Assembly: GCF_963678635.1 (NCBI RefSeq)
Contig: NC_087062.1
Location: 2,234,001 to 2,298,000 of the forward strand
DNA length: 64,000 bases
Source: Symsagittifera roscoffensis
Lineage: Eukaryota > Xenacoelomorpha > Acoela > Convolutidae
Direction: 5' to 3'
Positions 13,101 to 25,100 of this stretch are shown here, in pieces. Under the pieces are notes generated by a model. The model made no database searches, was not told the DNA's origin, and saw nothing but the letters and a program-made list of their open reading frames with translations. The translations under genes and the position numbers were made by a program. Numbering within the stretch: the first letter of the stretch is position 1; each line of letters begins with the position of its first letter.

Positions 13101-16100
13101 GAAATGTTCAAACAGAGCGGTTCAATCAGAGCTTTTAAATCAATTAAGTCAGGAACTTCTGTGCTAGTTGCATAGCAACCGACTATCTTTGCCATCTTAT
13201 GGTTTTTGAAGAAATTCAAAACCTTTTAAAGTCCATTTGTTTGACTGTTGTTTTCATTCTTTAGACCTCTATAGATAGGTCGGGTGATCGAACCCCACCA
13301 ACAAACTTTCTCCTAGAGTGATCGGAAGAAAATTACATTCGCAGAACCATTTATGTCTTTGAGTTACTCGAACTTCAGTTATAGTGAAATTTTATTCTAC
13401 TCAGTATATTTCCGGCCTGTAGTTGGCAGATTGGTAAATTTCCGATGTGGAGTGGGCATTAGCACCCGACTCCCCCTCCCCCAAATCTTGCTGCCATATT
13501 TTCCAAAAGCTCCTTTTTCGATGCTTTTTATAGCTAACAAGTTTTGCCCGAAACATTTTGAACTAAGTTTTAATGCGGCAAAATATGCAATAAACTTCAA
13601 AGAGACTTTGCGCCCAACCAATTTTAAATTCTTTCTCAATACAGCCATCAAGCTTGAGCTAAACATGTTGCAAGAATTGGTCAACTTTTATTCCAGAAAA
13701 AGCTTTTGCACACAATCCCAGTTTTTTTTCTATATCCAAGTTCATTTTTCCATTTTCTCCAGATTCGAATTTTCTCACATGTCCTCCAAACATTATGTTT
13801 TACTCCAGGCCTGCAGATCTTCACAGTTGCTGCAGACACAGTTTGGACTCCAGATGTGATCTTCTACGACGCAGTGGAGATTAAGTACAGTTCCTACTCG
13901 CAACAGCTGATCATATATGACGGAACAGAGGTTGCTCACACTGCTACTATGACCATCACTCTCACCTGTCAAATGAGAGTGAAGTACTTCCCATTCGACA
14001 CTCAGGTAAACAAGTATTCTTGCTTCAGGAGAAAAGAAGCATGATAAAACATTCTAATGCTACAACTAATTCCAGTTGAAAGGATTAGAGTAAGTTAAAG
14101 CAATGAATTACTGAATCAATAAAATATTAGTTAAAAAATGAGCTGCTTTATCTTTCCGAAGGAGTGGACATAAAATGAAGGTCATGATAAGACATATCAG
14201 TAATTACTTCAAAGGCAAATACACGAACACAATAATAATGCAATATCTTCTTGCCTCTATGGACTGGAAAATAGAAGAAAAATCAAGTGAGATTGTTAAA
14301 GCTAATAAAATCAGAAGAAATAATCTAACTTACGATTGAGCACCATTGGTTTGATAAAAAAAATGGGTGCATTAACAAAACTTTCGACAGAGCCGGTGGT
14401 GAAGATGAAGGGTTTTTTTATCATTGAGGGTAAAACAAATGGGTAATAAAATACTTACTGTAAGGAAAGTTAGCAAAATGATCTAACACTAGAATTCTGC
14501 GAAATTGGGTATAAATTTAAAAAAAAAACTAAGCGCCAAAACTAAGCACACTAAAATTTTAAATTGTAGAGTTTTGGAGTTTTTTCCTTGAAATGAATCT
14601 ATTCATTTGCGATGGGATTTGGCTGTCTGGTTCACATGAAGTAAAGAAGCCGACCAGTTCTTTTCCCAGGAAAGATGAGGTTGAATTATCCGAAATCGAG
14701 TCGATATCCAATGTATCAGCGTCCAGTTGTATCTGAGGGTAGATCGTCACTGGTAATGGAAGTTAATCCGTCGTAATTATCGTTGGCTTTGAGGTTCCGG
14801 TGTTTTCCTTGGTGTTCCGGGAATTTTGAGATGGCTGCAATGCATTCCCTTATAATTTCTTTGATTGAAGCTGAGTTATCTATAGATTGGTCAATCACCA
14901 CAGGGTTCTGAGTTGATCCGGCTTGATCTACAATGTATGTCTATAAATAACATTTTACCATAAAATACAGGCGGATCGGCATTACGAGATGATCTACGAA
15001 GCGAAATTTGGGGGTATTTACCGATTTGGTCGTCAACCTCCGTTTCTTCCGATGAGTCGACTATTTCGTACACTGGAATGTCTTCAGGTAACGATTGCTG
15101 TTCCATTGGACAATTTTGATAGTCGGGTTCGCTGGGGTTTGTAATGTGTTGATGGGCTTCTCGTCCTTCGGAATTGGTGGTACAATTGATATTGGGCAAT
15201 TCTTCGTCCGTGCGGTGGCTAAAATCTCAGGTTTAATCGCAAGATTTTGTTTTAAAAATGAATCTCTCCCCTCCTACATCTCAACAAGGGAAACCTCCCA
15301 CTGGCCACTCCCTTTCGATAAGATTGGAAGTTTCGATGGAATTAAGCAAGACTCGTCACAAGCGAAATAACCTGATGATTTCTAATTTTCAGTGCAAAGT
15401 GGTCGTTTTCTACTGCGCATCTTGGGTTTGGTGCCTTCGCCTGTTCTTTAATCAAAGTACGTTCCATCGGTTTACTCTCGACCTGAGCCTTGGTCCCTGC
15501 TTAGGGCTTTTTTGACTTTGAGGAACACTGGATGAGAAATGGTCTCTTTTCGTCCTCATTGTCATTTTGAAGGTGTGTTATGATGTTTTCTGGGATCGGT
15601 TGTGCTATGACGTTCTCCAGTGGAGTCGTCTGGATCTTCTTCGATGATCTCTTATCATCTTCGACATTCAAGTTGGTAAATATTGGGGAGGAAAGTTTTC
15701 CTCTAAAAGTATGGGGTTTTGACAAGGTTTATTTTCCTATCGCGATGTCCAACTTATGTTTCCGCCGGATAACTCAAAAGTAGATTTGGAAAAATTTACA
15801 ATTTCGGCGTAACGAGATTTGTAGAATGGTGTTCCATCAGATCTAAGTTCAACCTTAGGACAAATGTTACTTTTAGTAAACGGATTTTTCAATGCATTCT
15901 GTTGTATGAGAAAATTTTGGTATGATCTTCAGAATCGTATTCTTTATCCAATGGATGGATCTTATTTTTTTTGAGGAAGAGGTTTATTCACGTATCCATA
16001 CTCAATTTTTTCATCAAATCCCCGTTTTCTTGCCCGATATTTTGCGATGATGGAATTCCCTTTTTCTGAAGTCAAGTAGTTTATCTGATGTTAAAGATTT

Positions 16101-19100
16101 CCAAATAGTATTAGACTTTCTTGCGAATTGTTTTTCACAGGGAGAACAATTGATTGACAATAAAATTGATCAGCGAAGGCTCACATAATACATAAAATAG
16201 CGTCGTTAAGCGAAGATCTAGGAGAATCGAAGGATATGGTAAGGTGTTTTTGTTTTACATCAATTACAAGTTTTTAGACCAATCCGTTTGATAAATGAGC
16301 GCCGATTGTACAAAATGTTAAGTTTATATTGTTTGTCTCGTGAATCTTGATGCGTGATCTACCCTAATTGAATTGGGTATACTGAGTAATTACGTGTAAT
16401 CTTGAATAAAGCCTATGACAGTATTGGTTGGAGTGTTTGAAATGATTTTCGCGGAAGGAATTTATGAAAAACGATGGATGCAAAAAAAAGTAACGTTTGT
16501 CCCTCAACAAATTTCTGACGGTCCTGCAAAATTTGGTCAATTTCTCCGGTTGTCTGTGAAAGTTCTGGTAATTTTCCGCCGGAATTATTTGGGATTAAGG
16601 TTTTAGTATACTTACCCACTTTTGTAAATTGTGTACAAATCAAACAGCGTGGTAAACTTGTCGTCGATAATTGTGAGGCCAACAGATCTACCTAGCTAAA
16701 ATTTTCATCCCAAATCGTCCCGGGTGAGTTTCATGTAGGATTTTCATCGTCGTGTTCCTCAAGGCAAAGGGAAAAACTAGTTTACCTCCATGTATAGTAA
16801 TTTTTCCGATTCATGAAAATATTTGATGTAATGGTAGAATTTGCCCCCTAATTGCAATTTTTGAAAATCATTCTCGTCTTAATCAATAATTAATGAAAAT
16901 ACTTTTTTATTGATCAAGAGGTGATATTATAGATTTTGTCGGGCAGTTTCGGTGATTTTCATTTTTTTACCAATGCTAATTGAGTTGGGTTAGGTTGTTT
17001 TCTGTTAACAAAAGCAATTATACCGGATTTCGAGGGATTAACTACAATTTCGCTATCGAACAGATTTACAATTTCTATACAAATAATATTAAGGGTGAAG
17101 TGAATAAAGTTAAAACTCAAAAATAAACTATAAAGAAACGCAGGAAAAGAAATCGAAATTTTTGAAAAGTCCCTGTCAGTAAAATCCAAAGGAATACATT
17201 TGATAAGCGAGACTCTGAAAGACTGGGTTTATAGTTGCAAATTTGGAGACTGCAATTTATCAAGTTGAGAATTGAAGCGATATTTTTATTAGGTAATACG
17301 GCAGGTTTGGAGTTTTCCAAATTATCGGCAACTGCGTTACAGCCGTACTTTGAAGTTTTATTCAATGGATTCAATGCTTGTTTAATTTTTGAAACCGTTT
17401 CTACTACAAATTCTTCATCGTAATTTGAAAATGGGATAGCTTTATCGGACAGAAGTCTTGAGATTAAGTCCGTGAAACCCATATACTTACCCGCTTAAGA
17501 GTTTGACTGAATAAATAAAAAGTAATAGTCTATCCATCTAACGTGATGCGTTTTTTTTAATGTGGTCGGTGAATAAATCAGATAATAAGGCTTTATTGTC
17601 AGTGAGTGCTTCGGTTTCTAACACATATAAATAACTTTTGAAGTGTTCGACTGACCATACTATTCCTAATGAATCCAATTCGTTTGTTGAGTAATTTGAT
17701 TCGTGGGGAAGTGAAATCTAGATGCAAAAAAGAATGTTTTCTAATCGCTCTTATGGAGTTGTTTTAGACTAACACCTTTTCCATTGTGTTCAGCGTCTGA
17801 TTTGACTTTTGTTTGAAGTTTTACGTCGAAGTTAGTAATTTCGGTTAAGTTAATGATCTCTTGTTTGATCTTTTGAAAGGCTATGGTTTAGTTTTCATTC
17901 CTATGGAAGATTGTTTTTCTTTCAGTTAAGTTTTTAAACGGCTGTCTAATTGTCTATCGTGGAACGGAAAAAAGAGCGTAAATTTTTCAAGTTTTTTGAA
18001 ATAGGAATGCTCTTGATTGCGCAAGTTTTGTCTATTAGCGGGGTTACCCTGTGTTGAAGATTTTGAATGCGAGCCATCTTTTTTTGTTTGAAAGATTGTA
18101 CATTTTGGCCATTTAACACAAATCTGCAGCTATCTAGTTTCGATAAAGTTTTATTTACAATTTGTTTATGTTCAGAAAGTTCTCCTTTGGATGCAATTTA
18201 ATGTCGAAGCGAAATGTGGTTGAAAAAAAAACAGTGCTAAATTATTGGGTTCCCCAACAAAGTTATCACTTATTCTTCTCAATCTAATCAGTGCCATTTG
18301 TAGAATTTAGTGTTCGATAAGTGCTAAATCACTGTTTATTTTTGCTTGATTGAAACAATAATAAATTAGCATTGAGTCAAACTTTTTCTGCGTTGTTTTT
18401 TTTTAAAATTGATTGGACACGGAGGGACTTGTTTTTGCTCTTATTCAAAATAATTAAAAGTTTCCGCTGAGGAAAACCATCCATCAGAGTGATGCAATAA
18501 GCTACAGTCACTCAAGGATTACTACAAACATTAGCTTTCAAGGAAATCCCCCTATGAGTTACAGATCAATTCTTAGAGTTACCCCCTCTAGAGTTACCCC
18601 CTAACAATTTCCGAAAATAATTGACAATTTACTGTTTTTAAAACAAGCTCAAAACAAAAATTCATGCTATATTTGTTAATCTTGATAATGAGAAAACGTT
18701 TTAGCTATGATGCGTTCCTGGTTCAGCGACTCTTGTATTTTCATTCTGTTCCAACATCATCAGTTCATATCATTTGAAAAGCGTAAAGCATAAAAATGTT
18801 GAAATTAAAATATTTAGGATGTAAATTGATTTAGGTTGTATAAAGTTCAGTTGGGTTATTTCGTATTTTGCAAAAACTTTTGAGCGATGCGAATTTTCAA
18901 CCAATCAGAATGCATTACTTTTGGGAGAAAAGAAATGATGAGCTGAGTAAAAATGTGACCATTTTTATCGCTGCATATATTGCGTATTAATTGTGCAAAA
19001 TTGGACTAAATTGACCACCTATAAAGCCCCTTAACTTTAATATTTTTAAAATTTTTTGAGCTTATGACAACATTACCTTTCGAAGGATAAAAAATTCAGC

Positions 19101-22100
19101 CAAAAATGTCTAGTTATACAATAATTTGTTAAATTTGTCCTTTATTTGGTTGGGTGGAGAAAGCTCACTTGGTCGATGTGGGGGGATGTTCACATGGACC
19201 AAAATTGTAAAAATAAGATGCAATGGTTAAAACTTTGAAACAAGTGACTCTTGACACCGCAAAATTTTGCGACATCAGTACAAGGCCAAACTGTGCTCTG
19301 GATAGACCCTCAATTTAGTGTGCGCAGGCCTTTGGAATCCAGAGACAAGTCTTTAACATGTTAAAGTTTTGTCGGAACGACCAAAGAAAACGAAAAAAGA
19401 ACAAAGAGAAAGTCCTTGTTGTGGAATCCACTTACAATTCACAAAATCTACAGTTCAGATCCGTAATAATTAAGCCGTTTTGTCTTTTTAATTTGCAAAA
19501 TGCAGCTTCACAGTTTCGTAATTTTTTATTTCACCAATTCATCTCTTTGATGAAAACGGAATGATCAATACTTTTTTTAGATCAGACTTTTTCGTTTTCA
19601 TGAATAAATCTTCTTTGATCAAAACTACTTAGAGTTTTTTTTTCAATTTCGAAAACTAGTTTCGAAAAATCTTACCAAGGGTTCTTAGCCATTTTATATG
19701 TCATTAATTTCAGTTTTCTGTGCTAATAAAAACCCTTTTGAATTGTTAGTCTTTTGTAACATATTGTAACTTCCAAAAGAGTGAAGAATCATAATTAATT
19801 GCAATCTGATTTTCCAAAAAATAAATATTTAATATAATTTTTCATTTTCCCTTTGCCTGAGTCACTCGAGCACTCTTTCCATCTACTTCATGTTTGGAAA
19901 TCAATTGAAACAATCATAGAAAAATAGAATATGTCAATTTTCTAAACATTTTGTTGCCTGTACTTTCACGGTTACCAGATTATGGTAACAACTGTTCTAA
20001 ACAATTGCGATAGAGAAGGACAAGCGGGTACTGATGAAAAAATATAAAAAACATTAATTGTTGAAATCAGTTCAGTCTTCTTTGACAGGGATTCAGACGT
20101 TCTGTTTACTTACAATGAGATATGACAAAAATACACCAGAGTGAATCGAGTGAAATCTGATATACAAAACCGTAGTTTACTGACGAAAGCATATATCATT
20201 AAATCAGAATTTTTACCAGAAGCAAGGAAAAAGGGACCCTAAAACCAGTCAGCTCTGAACGTGTAAACTAGAGTTGCTTGTTTGAAAGATTTTTTTTTGC
20301 TTTCGGCTAGTGAATTAATTTGCTTAACCAAATATAATTTGGCAAAATTTTTGTAAAAACATTAGATTTCACATATAAAAACTTCTTAAGTGAAAACAGC
20401 CCTCGCAGCAACAAAAATTTCTTATTTATTTTGTTTTTTATGCAAGGAAATTACAATTTTAGATTATTAGCGTTTTTTGAACCTCCTCTTACCGTTTTGT
20501 CACTTGTATTTTCCAATTTGCAGCTAAATTTCTTTTTTTTTTCAATTCCAGTCCTATAGTGTAGATGGAATGATTAGAGTTTGCCTTTTATAGCTTCAAA
20601 ACACAATTCATCATAATTGTTTCAATCAAAAACACAGCCAGATTTTTTTAAGTAAATGAACTTATAGTTTTTGAAATTGAACTAAAACTGTTTTCCTGCA
20701 ATTGTTAGCGCTTTTCAATTCAAAGGAAGGCTTTTTTTTGAAAATCATACAATTTTGAGTAACAGGATTTAAAACATTTTTACACAAACCTTTATTTACA
20801 AAATTACGTAAATAACTCGAAATAAAATTCTAGGTGTTGTGATTCAGTATTTTTAGTATGTTATAACCTTGACCTCTATTATCTAATTACGTACCAGTCA
20901 ATGTTAACTCTACGAAGCCCAGTGGACTTCGGTTCACTAGTTGCTCTTTTTAGACTACAGTCAGTTTTAATTCAACCAATACTTTTAATGTCTTTTAACC
21001 TTAGTTAGATACAATAGTTACCAGTGGTACATCTTAACTCTTTATTATGGCGCAGTCAACAACTGATTCGAACCTGAGGGGAATACCCGCCTTTTGGCCG
21101 AACCACACGGTAGAACCCCCCACCCAATGGAACAATTGGATAGACCAATTCCATTTGGCCATTATTGCGAAGGAAAATCTAGACTTAGATAACCTCAAAG
21201 AACAAATGGAAGGGGAGACGACGTTACCGATCCTAGAAGGTGCCCAGGAGTCAGAAACTGACCAACAGAGGAAAGCCAGGGAGGCCAGGAACAAAGAAAC
21301 AATGCGAGTCTACGAACACGCTGAAGAGAAAAAACTAGCAGAAGAAAAAAGGAAATTCGGAGGAGTGAGGAGATATGAGGCCGATAAAAAAGTAAGGTCA
21401 ATCCTATACTTGGCCTTAGGAGCGGAAGGCAAAAGAGTTTTCGCCCAGAAACATCCAAGGGTAAAAATCCTAGGAATCTCATTCAAGGAATTTTACGAAA
21501 TGCTAGAATTGGCTTTTATCAAACCAATCAACATAACATTTGAACGATACAAACTATTGAGCAGGAAACAAAAGGATAGAGAATCCTATGAACAATTTTG
21601 GGGCGCGTTATCAGCTTTGGCGAGATCATGTGAAATTGGAATTAATGCAGAACAGGAGTGGATCAGAGACGTATTTATTTTTAACATGAAAAACTGCGAC
21701 TTACAACGTATACTACTTTCGGAAACTCTCAATCCATTGGATGCACTAAACCAAGCAATAATTGACGAAAAAGGCTACTATAACCACCTCAAACTGACCA
21801 ATATGACTAGATCTTTCAACACGACAGGAAATAGTGGGAGAGGGTATAAAAACTTCAACAACGTAAAAAAGGAACCAAGCTTGAACATAGAAAGATCAAA
21901 TACTTGTATGAAATGCGGGAATGCGTTTACCAAGGGTCATCTGAATGTGTGTCCGGCGAAAGAAATCGTGTGTAATATTTGTAAATATAAAGGACATTTT
22001 GGAAGACTTTGTAAATCGAAAGGAAGAAAACCCGCTGTAAATATTGTAGATGAAGCTGTAAATAGTCAGAATTGTTCATATTCCCCAGAAGACCTTCAGA

Positions 22101-25100
22101 TGAGAAGCGAAGAAAATTTTTGCGGAGTGATTAACGCTTGGACCGAAGAGGGGATAAGTGATAACGATGACTATTCCGTTCTCAACATTAGAACAATCTA
22201 CGATACCAATGGTTTGAAACCAAGAAACTTGTCAACATCGGTTTGGGAGACGACGCGATAGTCAACTTGAACATTCCAGTGGATTCGGCAAGCCCAGTGA
22301 GCTTCCTGAAACAAAATGTACTTCACAAATTGAAGCTGAGAAATCCACAGTTGAAGATTCAGCCAGTTGAGAAGAAAACGAGGGAACTATACTGTGGATT
22401 CACTAACGACACAATCAACATCATCGGGAAAATGGTAGTGAGGTTACAAGCCAATGGATGGACCGCGGACGAAACCCCATTTTTTATCACTTCTGGACAT
22501 GAGAGGAACATCCTGGGTAACGACAATCTCCCGAGAATTGGAATAGAGATAGCCCAACGACAGCCTCTACTACCCGTCAACAACATATCACGCCCAGAGT
22601 TGTGTAAGTTAAATAATTATTCAGACACGACCCTTAATCTGTATCATAGGTACAAAGGGCTATTTAACAGAGTGGGGAAAATACCATCGGACAGAAAAGT
22701 TACTCATTTCCATTCCCCATTCAAACCTATCCAAACCAAAGGTAGAAGAGTTCCCTTACATCTACTCGATAACGTAAAAACGGAACTAAATAGAATGGAA
22801 AAAGAGGGGCATATCATAAAGTTGAACAAATGCGATGAAGATTGTTTTATAAGCCCAATTGTGATTACAAGAAAAAAAGACGGTAGCATCAAGTTGGCAT
22901 TAGATTCGAAACTATTAAATAATCAGATATTCAAGAACAAGTACCAGATGCCAAACATACATGAACTGATCGATAATATTGCTCTTCAACTGTCAAGCAA
23001 AGAGTCAGGGGAAGTTTGGTTTAGTAATCTAGATCTAAAGAACGCATACAGCCAAGTACAATTATGCACAGACACTAGCAAACAGTGTAATTTTAGTATC
23101 GTGGGGGGCGAAACCACTGGAACCTATAGGTTTTTAACTGGATATTACGGATTGGGCGATATGCCAAACGAATTCCAGAGGGTAATGGATTCCTTATTGA
23201 AAGACATTCCTTTTACCAATTGTTATATCGACGACATTTTAATAGCTTCGAAAGGTTCATTAAATGAACACAAAGCGATACTAACAAACATTTTAAACAT
23301 TTTGGACAACAAGAATATGGCGTTAAAATGGGAGAAATGTGCATTCTTCCAAAAAGAAATAGAGTGGCTAGGTTTCAAGATATCAAAATCGGGCGTGAAA
23401 CCATTGGTGGGAAAGTCAGATTCGATTAAAAACCTACCAAACCCCAAAAACATATCTGAACTTAGGTCTTTCTTTGGATCGATCAATCAGTATATGAAAT
23501 TCGTCCCGAATTTGTCCGCTCTAAGTTCCCCCCTACGACCACTTCTTGTGAAGAAATCAGTCTACCAATGGAATGACGAACATACTAAAGCATTTGAAGA
23601 ACTAAAACAACAAATAGTGAAGATAACAGAGAACAACCATTTCGACATCAAAAGGATGTCAAGACTAAAGACAGACGCTTCCCATAACGGCTTAGGAGCT
23701 ACCCTAGAACAATGGAATGGAGAAAATTGGGTAACAATAGCATTCGCCTCCCGATTTTTAAGCAACCACGAAAGTAAATATTCTACAAACGAACTTGAAT
23801 TGTTGGGAGTAGTCTGGGCTACAGAACATTTTAAAAATTACTTGTATGGTGCTGAATTTGAAATTGTGACGGACAATAAGGCATTATTATCAGCATTAAT
23901 TGCAAACCAGAGCAACAAAACTATGCATAGCAGATTAACCCGTTGGGTAAATCGACTGTTACCACTTAATTTCAAGATCAAGCACATTCCGGGAAAAGAA
24001 ATGGGATTTACAGATTTATTGTCGAGACTACCTTCAGGTAAAGCACTCCCTACATCACACTACGATAGCGAATTTGTAGTGGCGACAGTACAAAAGATTG
24101 TAGAAAACCTCTCTGTAAATAACGATTGTAAAAAGAATAATTGTAAAAAGAACGAAGTGTATAATCCATTGGATGTAAATACGATTAGTAACTTGGATTG
24201 TAATAATCTAATGGGTGGAAAGAAAGATTTATCGCAAAACACCCAACGGTCGTTCTTCTCGAATATTCTGAATTACGTAAACGACACTATCAGAATTTGT
24301 AATTCCAATCACTCGCGTTCCAATCACAGAGTCTTGCACAAGCGGTTGTGTTCCATTAAATTTATCAAAATTTGATTTCAATTATTTTTACTTATCAGAC
24401 AAAACTTTTCTATTCTTTCTTGCCCAATCAGTATTATTAATCAATCAGTCATTAAATTCAGATCAGAAAAAACAGTTACAAGAATTTATTTCATCGGTCA
24501 ACTTGTTAAAAATTTCCCTCAGGGCAGAAAAGAAAGGAATCTTCTTGAATTTTAATAACGACATAATGCCAGACCTACACAAGAAACTGTTGGCCAATTA
24601 CAAGGGAGATCTCAGATTGCCAGACAACCCGTTATCACTCTCAGATCATTGTTCGAATAAGCTGATTAAACTAATGACGGACGAAGATAAAATCCTCAAG
24701 GAAGTAAAGAAGGCGGTACAGGAAGGCAAACCATTGGACAAATTCGGAGCCTACTTAAAGAACTTCCAGAGGGATATACATGTGAAAGAAGGACTGTTAT
24801 TCAACGATAACAAACTGATAGTGCCGGCTGCATTACGATCACCATTCCTGTCACTCCTTCACGAGACTCATCCAGGGCAGTTTGGGATGAAAGCCTTGGC
24901 AGAAAACATTTGGTGGCCACACCTATACAGAGAGATATACCATCATAGAAAGAATTGCACTCAGTGTATAATGGCCGGTAAGAACCTAAAAGTGTTACTA
25001 GGGACGAACAAGACTGAGAAATTACCGAATCTGACCGAACCAAATGAAGAAGTAGATTTAGACTTTGCTGGCCCATTGGACAAGAGTTGGGGTAACGCAA

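Noticed and set aside
13353-13859. 168-codon plus-strand open frame before receptor exon 3
   Set aside because: It runs into exon 3 in another frame, has no domain signature and lies wholly within receptor intron 2; probably chance.
21034-21482. Minus-strand open frames under gag (and similar frames under pol and integrase)
   Set aside because: They are shadows of the sense coding frames with no motif of their own.
24376-24502. An intron between the RT and integrase frames
   Set aside because: The integrase frame is already open from 24281 and overlaps the RT frame, so a frameshift or indel explains the break without splicing.
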